This document shows positions 50,812 through 59,950 of a DNA stretch of 64,000 nucleotides, in pieces. Positions within the stretch are counted from its first letter, which is position 1. Each line of letters opens with the position of its first letter. The notes below the pieces were generated by a model. That model had not been told where the DNA came from and did not search any database. It saw nothing but the letters and a program-made list of their open reading frames with translations. Source of the stretch: Holophagales bacterium (GTDB lineage: Bacteria > Acidobacteriota > Thermoanaerobaculia > UBA5066); assembly GCA_016719485.1 (NCBI GenBank), contig JADJZB010000020.1, positions 333,438 to 397,437 on the forward strand, read 5' to 3'. A program made the position numbers and the translations under genes.

Positions 50812-51468
50812 TCAGGGGCGAGCCGCCCTCTCCAGGATGACGTGCGTCGCGTGCTCGGACGCGACGTGGCGCGTGCAGGCGTAGCCGAGCGCGCGGAGGT
50901 CGATCTCCTCGAAGAGCCGCTCGCCGGCGCCGAGGAGGACGGGGGCGATCGCGAGGTGCAGCTCGTCGACGAGCCCCTCGCGCAGGTACTGCCGGATCGA
51001 GGCCGGGCCGCCCCCGAGGCGGACGTCGCGGCCCTGCGCCGCTTCCCGCGCCCGCTCGAGCGCCTCGTGGATCCCTCCCGTCACGAAGTGGAACGTCGTT
51101 CCGCCCTCCATCGCGAGCGGAGGCCGCGCGTGGTGCGTCAGGACGAAGACCGGGACGTGGTAGGGCGGGTCCTCGCCCCACCAGCCTCTCCAGCTCCCGT
51201 CGGGCCACGGGCCGCGGACCGGGCCGAACATGTTCCGGCCCAGGATCCAGGCGCCGACATTCTCGAACCCGCGCGCGACGAAGTCGTCGTCGAGGCCCGT
51301 CGTCCCGCCATCGCTGCCGAAGACCTTCCGCCGGAGCGTCCGGGTCGGGAAGGCCCAGGCGTGGAGCTGGGCGCCTCCGAACCCGAGCGGGTTCTCGAGG
51401 CTCTGGCGGGGCCCGGCGCCGAACCCGTCGATCGAGATCGAGAAGGAAGCGACCCTCAGCTTCGTCAT
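50812..51468 (-). CDS. Dihydrofolate-reductase-like (RibD C-terminal) protein
   Basis: 218 residues with the DHFR/RibD_C fold: KLRVASFSISIDGFGAGP at the start, AWILGRNMFGPVRGPWPD in the middle, and GGPASIRQYLREGLVDELHLAIAPVLLGAGERLFEEIDL at the end. These are the stand-alone DHFR-family reductases of unknown substrate common in soil bacteria. ATG at 51468 has GGAGG 8 bp upstream; an in-frame GTG at 51477 overlaps that RBS. Confidence 0.87.
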   Translation of the reverse strand: MTKLRVASFSISIDGFGAGPRQSLENPLGFGGAQLHAWAFPTRTLRRKVFGSDGGTTGLDDDFVARGFENVGAWILGRNMFGPVRGPWPDGSWRGWWGEDPPYHVPVFVLTHHARPPLAMEGGTTFHFVTGGIHEALERAREAAQGRDVRLGGGPASIRQYLREGLVDELHLAIAPVLLGAGERLFEEIDLRALGYACTRHVASEHATHVILERAARP

Positions 51469-51816
51469 CGACGTCACCTCCGAGGCACGTTCGAGGAAAG
51501 AGGTTCCCGTGGGAGATCCCGCTTCATCCCGTTTCCAGGGCCCCCGCCGTCGGCCGGGCTCCTCTCGATCGATGGGGCGGTTGCGAGCCTATCTCAGGTG
51601 GCTTCTCCTCGGGGAGCCCGCGCGGTGAGGAGAAGGGCTCCCTTCGGCCGCTCCGGAAGGGCCCTCGACCTGGCGGCGCACCCTCCCCACGGCGGACTCT
51701 CGGCGGGGAACCCGAGGGTGTCGGGCGATCGCTATAGTAGAAAATCAAGACCTGACCCCATTCTCTCCGAACCGGAAGGGCGCGGGCTGCGTATCTCCGC
51801 TCCGGGAGGTGGCGAA
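51469..51816. other. Intergenic region with half-copy of the repeat family
   Basis: About 350 bp between divergent genes. Near 51741–51760 it has AAAATCAAGACCTGACCCCA, the right half of a GGGGTCAGGTCTTGATT-type repeat, sharing AGACCTGACCCC with the palindrome at 9.2 kb; no matching left half is visible. GGGAGGTGGCG precedes the next ATG. No gene is evident. Confidence 0.55.
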
Positions 51817-53271
51817 ATGAGCCACGGCATGCGGAACAGGGCGGTCCTCGCGGGAATCCTCGGAGCGCTGCTCCTCGCGCCCTCCGCTCTCGGGCAGGCC
51901 TTCTTCCCCGGCAACGACGAGATCCGGCGCCGGCTCGACGAGCGCCTCGCGCGCGGCGGGGGCGTCGGCGTCGTGGTCGGGCTCCTCGATGCCGGCGGGA
52001 CGCGACGTTTTGTCGCCGCGGGGACCTCGGGGAGCGGAGTCCCTCTCGACGAGCACGCCCTCTTCGAGATCGGCTCGATCACGAAGACCTTCACCGCGAC
52101 CCTTCTCGCCGACATGGTCGCGCGCGGCGAGGTCGCCCTCGACGACCCGGTCGCGAAGTACCTTCCCGCAGGGACGCGTGTCCCGGACCGAGGGGGGAAG
52201 GCGATCACCCTCGCGACGCTGGCCACTCACACGTCGGGGCTTCCCCGGATGCCGACGAACTTCCGGCCGGCCGACCCGAAGGACCCGTTCGCCGACTACA
52301 CCGTCGCCCGCCTCTACGAGTTCCTCGCCTCGTACGAACTGACGCGGGACCCGGGCGAGTCGTGGCTCTACTCCAACATCGGCTACGGCCTTCTCGGCCA
52401 CGCGCTCGAACGGCGGGCGGGCACGCCGTACGCGACGCTCGTCGCCCAGCGCCTCCTCGGCCCGCTGGGGATGAAGGAGACGTCCGTCGGCTTCTCGCCG
52501 GCACTCCAGAAGAGAGCCGTCCAGGGCTTCGACGACGCGTTCGCGCCCGCGCCGATGTGGGACCTCGGGACTCTGCCCGCCGCAGGCGCGATCCGATCGA
52601 CCGCGGCCGACATGCTCGCCTTCGCGGCGGCGAACCTGTTGCCGGGCGGCGACCGGCTCCACGGAGCGATGCGGGTGGCGCACGTGCCGCGCGTCCCGAT
52701 GAAGGAGGGCCAGCAGGTGGGCCTCGCCTGGATGGTCGGGAGACCCGGCGCGCGGACGATCACCTGGCACTGGGGCGGCACCGGCGGGTTCCGGACCTAC
52801 CTCGGGCTCGACCTCGAGGCCCGCCGGGCGGTCGTCGTCCTGACGAACGCGTCGCAGATGTGGAACGACTTCGGGCACAACCTCCTCGACCCGGAGGCCC
52901 CGCTCGCGCCCGCCTCGGCCGACGGGCTCTTCGCGAAGCTCGTCCGCGACGAGGGGCTCGATGCGGCCCTGGCGCGCCTGCGCCAGCTGAAGGCGAAGGA
53001 GCCGTCGGCCTGGACGTTCGAGGAAGCCCACTTCAACGCGGCGGGATACCGGCTCCTCGGGGAGAAGCGCGCGGCGGACGCGGTGAAGGTCTTCACGCTG
53101 AACACCGAGCTCTTCCCGCTGAACGGCAACCCCTGGGACAGCCTCGGCGAGGCCCTTCTCGCCGCCGGCGAGAAGGAGAAAGCGATCGCCGCCTACCGCC
53201 GCTCCGTGGAGCTCGACCCGAAGAACGTCAACGGCATAGAGGCGCTCGAGAAGCTGACGAAAGCGCCCTGA
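51817..53271 (+). CDS. Secreted serine hydrolase (class C beta-lactamase/PBP family) with C-terminal TPR
   Basis: 484 residues. Signal peptide ending near SALGQA; beta-lactamase fold with the nucleophile motif SITK (S87, K90), YSN (185–187) and HWGGTGG near residue 310 in place of KTG. The C-terminal about 60 residues (GYRLLGEKRAADAVKVF...WDSLGEALLAAGEKEKAIAAYRRSVELDP) form two tetratricopeptide-like repeats. Family members act as esterases, D-amino acid peptidases or lactamases; resistance is not implied. GGGAGG lies 7–12 bp upstream of the ATG. Confidence 0.87.
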   Translation: MSHGMRNRAVLAGILGALLLAPSALGQAFFPGNDEIRRRLDERLARGGGVGVVVGLLDAGGTRRFVAAGTSGSGVPLDEHALFEIGSITKTFTATLLADMVARGEVALDDPVAKYLPAGTRVPDRGGKAITLATLATHTSGLPRMPTNFRPADPKDPFADYTVARLYEFLASYELTRDPGESWLYSNIGYGLLGHALERRAGTPYATLVAQRLLGPLGMKETSVGFSPALQKRAVQGFDDAFAPAPMWDLGTLPAAGAIRSTAADMLAFAAANLLPGGDRLHGAMRVAHVPRVPMKEGQQVGLAWMVGRPGARTITWHWGGTGGFRTYLGLDLEARRAVVVLTNASQMWNDFGHNLLDPEAPLAPASADGLFAKLVRDEGLDAALARLRQLKAKEPSAWTFEEAHFNAAGYRLLGEKRAADAVKVFTLNTELFPLNGNPWDSLGEALLAAGEKEKAIAAYRRSVELDPKNVNGIEALEKLTKAP

Positions 53272-53328
53272 CGGGCTGCGACGGCCGAGGCTCCTGGACT
53301 CGCGGTTCTGGGATCCCGGTGCCTCAGC

Positions 53329-54231
53329 TCACGCCCCGAACTCCGCCGGCGTCAGCTCCTGGAGGTACTTCGTCAGGAGGCGGTGCTTGGCGAGGCGCGC
53401 CTTGCCGGACTTCTGGTAGAGGGCGAAGCGGTCCTCGAGGGGACGGATCGTTGGAAAAAGCGGGACGAGGGCACCGCGGTCGAGCTCTCCCTTGACGCTG
53501 TAGCTCGGCGCGAGAAGGACGCCGAGGCCGCTCGCCGCGGCGGTGATGAGGCCGCGGAGGTGGTTGATGGCGACGACGCGGCCGAAGGAGGGGCGGCGGC
53601 TCTTCGGGAAGGCGCCGAGGAAGCGCTCCCACCAGGCGCACCCCTTGTCTATGGAGAGGACGGCGCAGCGGGCGAGGTCGGCCGGCTCCTCGATCCGGTG
53701 CGCCGCGAGGTAGTCGGGCGCGCAGGCCACCATGAACGCCTCGCGGAAGAGGGGCGTCCTCTCGAGGTCGGGGCTGGCGTGCGTGACGCAGTCGATGGCG
53801 AGGTCGAGGTCGTCGCGCAGGAGCGGCGTCAGGAGGTCGTGCGAGAGGACGAAATCCATCTCGATCCCGGGGTTCGCCTCGAGGAACGGCCGGATGTGGC
53901 GCATCAGAACGCTCGTCCCGAACTCCACCGTCGCGCCGAGGCGAATCCGCCCCTCGGCGCGCTGCCGCTCGCGCCGGAGCTCCTCCTCGGCGGCCTCGAG
54001 CGTCGCGAAGACCCGCTCGCACGCTTCGCGGAGGATCTCTCCCTCGGGCGTCGGGACGACCTTCCGTCCGCGCCGGTCGAGGAGCCGGACCTTCGCAGAG
54101 CGCTCGAGCTTGGCGACGGCGTGGCTGACCGCGCTCTGCGTCAGGTGGAGGCGAGTGGCCGCGGCCGAGAAGCCGCCGAACCGGGCGACGGCGTGGAAGG
54201 CGCGGAGCTGCTGGAGGTCGAGCCCTGCCAT
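53329..54231 (-). CDS. LysR-family transcriptional regulator
   Basis: 300 residues. N-terminal winged helix-turn-helix MAGLDLQQLRAFHAVARFGGFSAAATRLHLTQSAVSHAVAKLE is followed by the substrate-binding domain (about 90–290; RIRLGATVEFGTSVLMRHIRPFLEANPGIEMDF). Length normal. Start at 54231 matches the family N terminus; the longer frame from 54339 is not conserved. No divergent target gene is present: its upstream neighbour runs the same way, so its regulon cannot be inferred. It does not belong to the GntR class expected for the operators in the uronate locus. Confidence 0.9.
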   Translation of the reverse strand: MAGLDLQQLRAFHAVARFGGFSAAATRLHLTQSAVSHAVAKLERSAKVRLLDRRGRKVVPTPEGEILREACERVFATLEAAEEELRRERQRAEGRIRLGATVEFGTSVLMRHIRPFLEANPGIEMDFVLSHDLLTPLLRDDLDLAIDCVTHASPDLERTPLFREAFMVACAPDYLAAHRIEEPADLARCAVLSIDKGCAWWERFLGAFPKSRRPSFGRVVAINHLRGLITAAASGLGVLLAPSYSVKGELDRGALVPLFPTIRPLEDRFALYQKSGKARLAKHRLLTKYLQELTPAEFGA

Positions 54232-54418
54232 CCATGAATTGTATCGATTGGAGGAATGAGGACAATGAGCCCTGTTTCTTCGAAGGTCCGTCGCATGACT
54301 CGCCCGCGGGTCTCGGCCTCGAAGAGCGAGACGGTGCACTGAACGCCCAACCCATCGTCCGCCGCCCCGGGTTCCCCGCGAGCAGCTTCCGGGAGACGGA
54401 GCCGCCCGCGCTCCCGCC

Positions 54419-55636
54419 TCACCTCTCGAAGTCGATCCGGCCCACCTCGTCCCACGGGACGTAGGTCTTCTTCCCTCCGGCCAGGACGAAGATCCCCGCG
54501 TTGCGCTCGGTGACGTCCGCGGACTCCTCGAGGACGAGCTCCTCCTTCGCGCCGCGGAACGTGACCCGCGTGCGGCGTCCGCCCGAGGGGGCGACCGAGG
54601 CGATCTGAGCGAACGGGATGCTGTACGTGATCCCGTCCTGGTCGCCGTCGAGCATCTCCCACCCGCGGCTCTCGTCGACGTCGAAGACGACGTTTCCCCT
54701 GTGGGTCTTCCCGTCGCGCGTCGTCACCGTTCCGCGGAGCGGTCCGAGCGCCGGGAACTCGTCGGTGCCGGGGCCCGAGCCGCCGTCCTCGAAGTCGACC
54801 CTCTCGAATGCGGACCACGGGACGAGGACGCGGCCGAAGCGCGGGTCGTCGACGAAGAGGCCCCGGTTGTCGTCGTCGACGTCGTTCGTCCCGCGGAGGA
54901 CGACGTCGCGCCCGTCCTTGAGGAAGACTCTCGAGGCGCGCCACCCCTCCCGCTCGATCGCGCGGATCTTCCCCATCTCGACCTTCATCTTCCCGTCGTC
55001 CGAGCTGCCGTCGAGGACGTCGGTGGCGAGGCACTCCTCCTTGTCCCACTGCAGGGTCCCGCGGAACGTCCCGGCCTCCGTCTTCACGGTGCCGAAGAGC
55101 CGCGCCGGGACTCCCGTGAGCTCGGCCGGGGCTGGCCTGAACTCGATGCGACCGATCTTGTCCCACGGGACGCGGACCTCCCCGAGGGAGGCGTCCCAGA
55201 CCGTGATCCGCGCACCGACGTCGTTGGAGCCGTCGCCGAACCGCACCTCCTCGCCGTCCTTCGTCACGAAGGTCCCGCCGCCTGCGCCCGAGGGAACGAT
55301 CGCCTTCAGGTCGCCAAAGCGGACGACGAGCTGTCGGTTCGTGTCCGACCAGCGAATGCCGACGGGGATACCGAAGACCCTCATCGGCTCGCTGGAGTCC
55401 CGGTGCTTGCGCGGGATCTCGCCGACGAGAGGTCGCTCGTCCTTCGTCGCGTTGAAGTGATCGGTCCAGAACGCCTCCTCGTTCCCCCACCGGAGGCGCC
55501 CCTCGTACTTCGTCCCGCTCTTCGTCAGGACGTTTCCATAGAGGTACCCCTTCGCGTCGGACCCGCGAAGCTCGGGCGCGGCGGCGAAGGCGAGGGAGAG
55601 GATGGGGAGGAGGGCGAGGCTTCGGGCGGACTTCAT
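54419..55636 (-). CDS. Secreted protein with repeated beta modules, downstream of ECF sigma/anti-sigma
   Basis: 405 residues, no family recognised. Signal peptide (about 1–24), then about four related modules, each with a beta-strand pair (GTVKTEAGTFRGTLQWDKEE; GTVTTRDGKTHRGNVVFDVDE) and ending in a VPW-type strand (VPWDKIGRIEF, VPWSAFERVDF, IPFAQIASVAP, VPWDEVGRIDF). The repeats suggest a multi-domain beta-sandwich or SH3-like array in the periplasm. It starts 16 bp after the anti-sigma stop, so it is probably a product of the same envelope-stress operon. Confidence 0.75.
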   Translation of the reverse strand: MKSARSLALLPILSLAFAAAPELRGSDAKGYLYGNVLTKSGTKYEGRLRWGNEEAFWTDHFNATKDERPLVGEIPRKHRDSSEPMRVFGIPVGIRWSDTNRQLVVRFGDLKAIVPSGAGGGTFVTKDGEEVRFGDGSNDVGARITVWDASLGEVRVPWDKIGRIEFRPAPAELTGVPARLFGTVKTEAGTFRGTLQWDKEECLATDVLDGSSDDGKMKVEMGKIRAIEREGWRASRVFLKDGRDVVLRGTNDVDDDNRGLFVDDPRFGRVLVPWSAFERVDFEDGGSGPGTDEFPALGPLRGTVTTRDGKTHRGNVVFDVDESRGWEMLDGDQDGITYSIPFAQIASVAPSGGRRTRVTFRGAKEELVLEESADVTERNAGIFVLAGGKKTYVPWDEVGRIDFER

Positions 55637-55652
55637 GGCGTGTCTCCTCGGT

Positions 55653-56303
55653 TCAGGAAGCGAGCGGGATGGGCGTGCGGCCGCCGCGCACGGGCTCGCC
55701 GTCCTCGGTGTCGCCCTCCCCGGCTTCGGGGCCTTCGGTCGTGGGCGCATGGGGCTCCGCGGGCTCGTCGAAGCCCTCCCGGCGGAGGACGAACCTCAGG
55801 ACCCGTTCGGTCTCGCGGTGGTAGCGGCTGTCGGCCGAGAGGATCTCGGCGATAAGGGAGAGGAAACGTTCGTCGGTCATCCGGCCCCGGGCTCCCTCGA
55901 CGACGATCTCGCGCCCGGCGGTCGGCGAGGTCGTCGGGGACGGTGGGGTCGGGGAGGGCTCGCGGAACCGGGCGACGCCGAGGGCGGCCGCGAGGACCAC
56001 CGCGGCGGCGAGGCCGAGGGCCTTCAGCGATCGCGGGGCGAAGAGCCTCCGGGAACGCGCGGCAGGGGAGGGCCCTGCGCCGGCGATCCGTTCCCAGGCG
56101 GCGTCTGTGGCGGGCGGAGCCGGCGCCGCGAAGAGGCGTTCGGAAAGACGTCGTGTGCCAACGTAGAACAGGCGGCACGACTCGCAGGAGGCGAGGTGGT
56201 CGACGGCCGGGAGGCACGCGGGGAACGGGAGCTCCCCGTCGAGGAATGCGGAGATCTCCAGGGCGTGAGCGTCGCAGCGCTCGGACGGGGCCAGCGGCAT
56301 CAT
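55653..56303 (-). CDS. Anti-sigma factor with zinc-finger motif
   Basis: 216 residues. N-terminal zinc-binding anti-sigma domain with H36-x3-C40-x2-C43 (DHLASCESC), a membrane helix (about 95–112, ALGLAAAVVLAAALGVARF), and an extracytoplasmic tail rich in Pro/Glu/Gly. This is the single-pass anti-sigma layout that sequesters an ECF sigma factor at the inner membrane. Its ATG overlaps the sigma-factor stop (ATGATG). Signal for release is unknown. Confidence 0.85.
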   Translation of the reverse strand: MMPLAPSERCDAHALEISAFLDGELPFPACLPAVDHLASCESCRLFYVGTRRLSERLFAAPAPPATDAAWERIAGAGPSPAARSRRLFAPRSLKALGLAAAVVLAAALGVARFREPSPTPPSPTTSPTAGREIVVEGARGRMTDERFLSLIAEILSADSRYHRETERVLRFVLRREGFDEPAEPHAPTTEGPEAGEGDTEDGEPVRGGRTPIPLAS

Positions 56304-56843
56304 GTCGGGCTTCCTCCCCGGTAGGGGCCCAGGGCGTCGACGAGGCGTCGCCGGGCGCGGTAGACGTGGACCTTGACCTGGGCGAGCGTCGTGCCGGTGG
56401 CCCGCGCCACCTCCTCGTACGAGAAGCCCTCGAGGGCGGCCAGCTCGAAGGCCCTCCTGTGGGCGGCCGGGAGGTCGGCGAGGGCTCGAGTGAGGGCGTC
56501 CGAGAGGAAGCGGAACGACGCTTCCTCGTGGGGCCCCGGACGGTTTCGCCGGGAGACCGTCGAGGTTGCCGGGAGCGGTTCCCGCAGGCGCTTCGACGGG
56601 TCGTGGGCGACGGAGCCGGTTCAGGGAAAGGTGCTTCGCGGTCGCCATGAGATAGGACCGCAGGTTCTCGATTCGCTCGGGCGGCCCGGACCGCATCACC
56701 CTCAGGAACGTCTCCTGGAGGAGGTCTTCGGCCTCCTCGGGCGGGACACGGCGCTTCAGGAACCCGAGGACGGGGCCGGAGTGGGCGGAGAACGCCGCCC
56801 TCCACTCCGACGGTTCGCCATTCTGGAGCTCGAGAGCGTGCAT
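56300..56843 (-). pseudogene. ECF-type RNA polymerase sigma factor, single frameshift
   Basis: About 180 residues when the frame is repaired. Region 2 is intact (FLKRRVPPEEAEDLLQETFLRVMRSG ... RSYLMATAKHLSLNRLRR), and region 4 continues in another frame (LPAAHRRAFELAALEGFSYEEVARATGTTLAQVKVHVYRARRRL, 56310–56500). A one-base insertion lies in the linker, about 56540–56625. Both DNA-binding regions are well conserved, so this is more likely a sequence error than a decayed gene. It heads an operon with its anti-sigma factor and a secreted protein. Confidence 0.78.
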
Positions 56844-56938
56844 CTGGACTCCTAGGACACCCGGGGCGCCAGAAAGTTACAGCGGATCGCCGGCCGGGAG
56901 ACCGGGCGGCGCCGGGCAGGCCGGTACGCGAGGAATCA

Positions 56939-57766
56939 CTACCTCAGCCGCGTCGCGCGGGCGAACTGGTCGTCGAAGCGCCGGGGATAGGGGACGAGGA
57001 AGCGCTTCGCGCGAAACGGCGCCGTCTGACGTACGGCATTGAAGCCGGCCGCCGTGACGATTCGCTCGGCCCCGGCGTAGAGAGCCGTCGCGGGGAAAGC
57101 GTTGCGCCACGACACGTCCGGCGGAAGGTCCCGCGGCCTTTCCGGAGAGGCGACCACGATGCGTGCCTCGCTGCCGGCGGCCCGAAGAAGCTCCCGCGCG
57201 CAGGCGACGAGGTCGTTCGTCTCCTCGTCGGGGCCGCTGTGAACGACGAGGGCGTAGGGGTACCCGACAGGCTCCGCCGGGGTGGAGGGAGGGTCGACGA
57301 GGTCGAGGTGACGGGTTTCGACCGAGGCCGCCTCGAGCGCGCGCCGATGGTCGTCGTGCAACTCCTCGAGGACGAAGGTCTTCTCGAATCGGGGGAGAAG
57401 AGGGGAGGTGTCGGCCGAGTACCGCTCCCAGCGGAGGAGACGGGCGACGTGCCAGAGCGCGAGGCCGGAGGGGAGGCTCCACTCGGCGAGCTCGCCGAGG
57501 AGGCCGGCCGGGAAGGCGTCGACGACGAGGCGGCTCGCGCCGAGGTCCGCGATCGCCCGCTCGAGGAATGCACGAAGGCCCTCGCGGTCGCCGTCGAGCT
57601 CCGCCGGGACGTGGACGACGGGGAGGCCCCCGGTGACCCGCGGGTCGCCCGCGAGCCGCGACGAGGTGAAGAGGGTCGCCTCCCTTTCGAGGCCGAGGGT
57701 GTGGAGGAAGGCGCGGGCCCGCGTCAGGTGCCCGAGCCCGCCCCCCATCGCGTAGTAGAGGAGCAT
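56939..57766 (-). CDS. Glycosyltransferase-like protein (GT-B, MurG/UGT-type start)
   Basis: 275 residues: MLLYYAMGGGLGHLTRARAFLHTLG is the GGxGH glycine-rich loop typical of GT-B enzymes of the MurG/GT28 and UGT type, and near the end ERIVTAAGFNAVRQTAP resembles the donor-binding region (normally GGxxT/S). It is shorter than usual (about 350) but ends cleanly. Donor and acceptor unknown. The start is 11 bp after the preceding secreted-protein stop, in a likely operon with two other glycosyltransferase genes. Confidence 0.7.
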   Translation of the reverse strand: MLLYYAMGGGLGHLTRARAFLHTLGLEREATLFTSSRLAGDPRVTGGLPVVHVPAELDGDREGLRAFLERAIADLGASRLVVDAFPAGLLGELAEWSLPSGLALWHVARLLRWERYSADTSPLLPRFEKTFVLEELHDDHRRALEAASVETRHLDLVDPPSTPAEPVGYPYALVVHSGPDEETNDLVACARELLRAAGSEARIVVASPERPRDLPPDVSWRNAFPATALYAGAERIVTAAGFNAVRQTAPFRAKRFLVPYPRRFDDQFARATRLR

Positions 57767-57777
57767 CGGCCCCGGCG

Positions 57778-58392
57778 TCAGCGGCGGCGCGCGAGGATCT
57801 CCGCCATCAGGATCGCCCGGTGCTCCTCGGGGATCCGGTCGAGCGCGAGGACCCCGAAGGCCGCGGACCGCCGCCGCGGGGAAGCGCATTCCCACAGCCT
57901 GGCGCCGGCGGCACCCTTCACCTTCGTCTTGTCCGGGTAGAAGCGCACCTCGGCGATCTCCTTGTCGGACGCGTCGACGACCTTGACCTTGTCCTCGTAC
58001 TTCGTCTTCAGCGACCAGGGGTTCGCGTTCTCCTCGTTGTCGCTGACCTTGATCTTGTCCTCGGCGATCTTGACCTTCCAGAGGAGCTTGCCGTCGGTGG
58101 TCCGGAGCTTGAAGCCGCCGTCGCCCGCCTTCACCTCGAGGAGCTGCGGGCCGCCCGAGGCGCGGCGGTACTTCCGCTTGTCGCCCTTGGGGTCGCCGAC
58201 GAGGCGGTCGCCGTTCGGAAGGACGATCTCGAGCGCATTCCCTTTCTCGACGACGGTGATGCTCTTCGATCCACCGGAGGAGCGGACGACGACGGTGTTC
58301 GGGTCGGGTGGGGAAACGGGCGTGACGGCGGCGGCCGGGAGGGCGGCGACGAGAAGGGACAAGGCGAGGAGGAAGGTGGGACGGGTCTTCAT
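57778..58392 (-). CDS. Secreted hypothetical protein
   Basis: 204 residues with a signal peptide (MKTRPTFLLALSLLVAALPAAA). The rest is charged and beta-rich (KSITVVEKGNALEIVLPNGDRLVG, KLRTTDGKLLWKVKIAEDKIKV, NPWSLKTKYEDKVKVVDASDKEI), ending basic (MAEILARRR). No family recognised. It lies 3 bp after a frameshifted GT4 gene and 11 bp before another glycosyltransferase gene. Confidence 0.72.
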   Translation of the reverse strand: MKTRPTFLLALSLLVAALPAAAVTPVSPPDPNTVVVRSSGGSKSITVVEKGNALEIVLPNGDRLVGDPKGDKRKYRRASGGPQLLEVKAGDGGFKLRTTDGKLLWKVKIAEDKIKVSDNEENANPWSLKTKYEDKVKVVDASDKEIAEVRFYPDKTKVKGAAGARLWECASPRRRSAAFGVLALDRIPEEHRAILMAEILARRR

Positions 58393-58395
58393 GGC

Positions 58396-59554
58396 TCAGC
58401 TCTCCGTGTGCGCGTTCGCGGTGGCCGGCCGGAGGGTGCGGCCGGCGGTTTCCGTCAGGAGCTTCACGTACCGCGAGGCCTCGGCCTCGTGGTGGAAGTC
58501 GCGGAGGATCGTGGCTCGCAGGCGCTCGCCCATGCGGCGCAGCGCCTCGAGGGGCATTCCGGCGAGCTCGACGAGCGCGCGGCGGCACTCGTGGACGTCG
58601 CCGGGAGGGAACGTCAGGCCGTTCTCGCCGCCGGTGAGGAGGTCGGCCATGCCGCCGGCCGTCGAGGCGACGGACGGGACGCCGAGCGCCCCGGCTTCGA
58701 GGAGGACGTTCGGCATGCCGTCGTAGAACGAGGATGACGACGGCGTCGCACGCGGCGTAATAGGGGAGGAGCTCGAAGCGGTCGACGAACGGGACGTGCG
58801 TCCACGAGACGGCCGACGCGATCGACGAGAGGTGCGCGATCATCTCCGGCTCGGCGTCGCCGACGATGAGCAAATGGAGCCGTCCGTCGACGCCCGCGCG
58901 CCGGAGCGCGTCGAGGAAGAACGCCCCTCCCTTCTTCAGCTTGAGGTGGCCGAACATCCCGAGCACGCGCTTGCCCTCGCTCACGTGATCGGCCCGCCAT
59001 CGCGCGGCCCGCTCGAGGTCGTGAGGACGAGGGACCATTCGGCCGGGTCGATGCCGTTGGGGATGAAGCGGACGTCGGCCGCAGGGTAGAGCGCGGAGAC
59101 CTTCCGCAGATGGTCGCGAGAGACGGTGGCGACGGCGGCGGAGCGGGCGAGGGCGTCCCTCAGCGCCCACCCGCGCCGGAGCGAGAAGAGGCCCGTGTCG
59201 AAGTCGTTGCCGCGCAGGAGCGTCACGAGAGGAACGCTGAGCCATGCCGCGAGGGCAGGTCCGGCGAGGACGGGCGTGGCCCTCCGAACGCGACGACGTG
59301 GGACGGCGCGTCGGGAAGGCGGCAGACCTCGTTCCAGAGGAGGTTGATCGCGTGCGACGGGTCGTCGTCGAAGGGGAACGCGAGAAGGACACCCCCCTCC
59401 TGCCGCTCCAGCCGGGGCCTGTGCTCCTTGCGCCCGAAGTGTGCGACGTCGACGGAGAGGCCCGCGGAACGGAGGAGCGGACGATCCGGTCGCACGACTG
59501 CGCCATCCCGCCCCGGTCGGGCGGGTAGTTCTCGGTGAGGACGAGCGGCCGCAA
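58396..59554 (-). pseudogene. GT4-type glycosyltransferase, broken by several frameshifts
   Basis: Reading frames must be joined at four or more points to recover about 385 residues. Order: MRPLVLTENYPPDRGGMAQ (start near 59554, probably TTG), then SVDVAHFGRKEHRPRL...LPDAPSHVVAFGG, then LLRGNDFDTGLFSLRR...FIPNGIDPAEW, then GMFGHLKLKKGGAFFLDAL...LLPYYAACDAVV, then PNVLLEAGALGVPSVAST...NGLTFPPGD. These are classical GT4 donor-site blocks (LLEAxAxGxPxV). All conserved regions are present, so errors in the sequence are likelier than decay. Substrate unknown. Confidence 0.72.
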
Positions 59555-59587
59555 CGTCAGCTGTCCCCGAACCCCGCGCCGCCGTCG

Positions 59588-59950
59588 TCAGTCTCGGTTT
59601 CCGCCGGCCTCCGTCTCGTCGAAGGAGCGGGTGTCGTAGCTGTCGTAGTAGCGGTTGTAGTGCGAGCCGGTGTAGAGCGGGTGATAGCCGGAGGAATAGA
59701 AGCGGTGGCGCGCGCCGTAGGTCCACTCGTCGTCGAGGGCGGGGTCCTCGGCGGCACCCTTCGGGTGAGTTTGCTCCTCGCCGGGCTGCTGCGCAGAGCG
59801 CGCGTGGCAGTCGAGGCACTGCGAGAAGCCGCTCGCCGGCGAGAGGTGCCGGGAGCAGACCGTGCGGCCGCACCCGGAGCAGGAGCCGGCCGGCGCCCCG
59901 TCGCAGTCGCGGAGGGAGAAGAACCCGCTCTTGCACTCGCAACCCGTCAT
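59588..59950 (-). CDS. Small Cys-rich (zinc-ribbon-like) protein
   Basis: 120 residues. Nine Cys in the first 50 residues: CECKSGFFSLRDCDGAPAGSCSGCGRTVC then CLDCHAR, which suggests two zinc sites. The C-terminal half is Tyr/His/Ser-rich (HRFYSSGYHPLYTGSHYNRYYDSYD). No signal peptide. Its ATG overlaps the stop of the preceding membrane-protein gene (ATGA). Family not recognised. Confidence 0.7.
   Translation of the reverse strand: MTGCECKSGFFSLRDCDGAPAGSCSGCGRTVCSRHLSPASGFSQCLDCHARSAQQPGEEQTHPKGAAEDPALDDEWTYGARHRFYSSGYHPLYTGSHYNRYYDSYDTRSFDETEAGGNRD

Noticed and set aside
51817..53271. Antibiotic-resistance beta-lactamase
   Set aside because: SxxK, YxN and HxG-type motifs occur across esterases and peptidases of this family; HWGGTGG and the TPR tail do not point to a true AmpC enzyme.
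53329..54231. LysR gene as regulator of the pectin locus
   Set aside because: It is 26 kb away, and the operators found are GntR/FadR-like rather than the T-N11-A type of LysR proteins.
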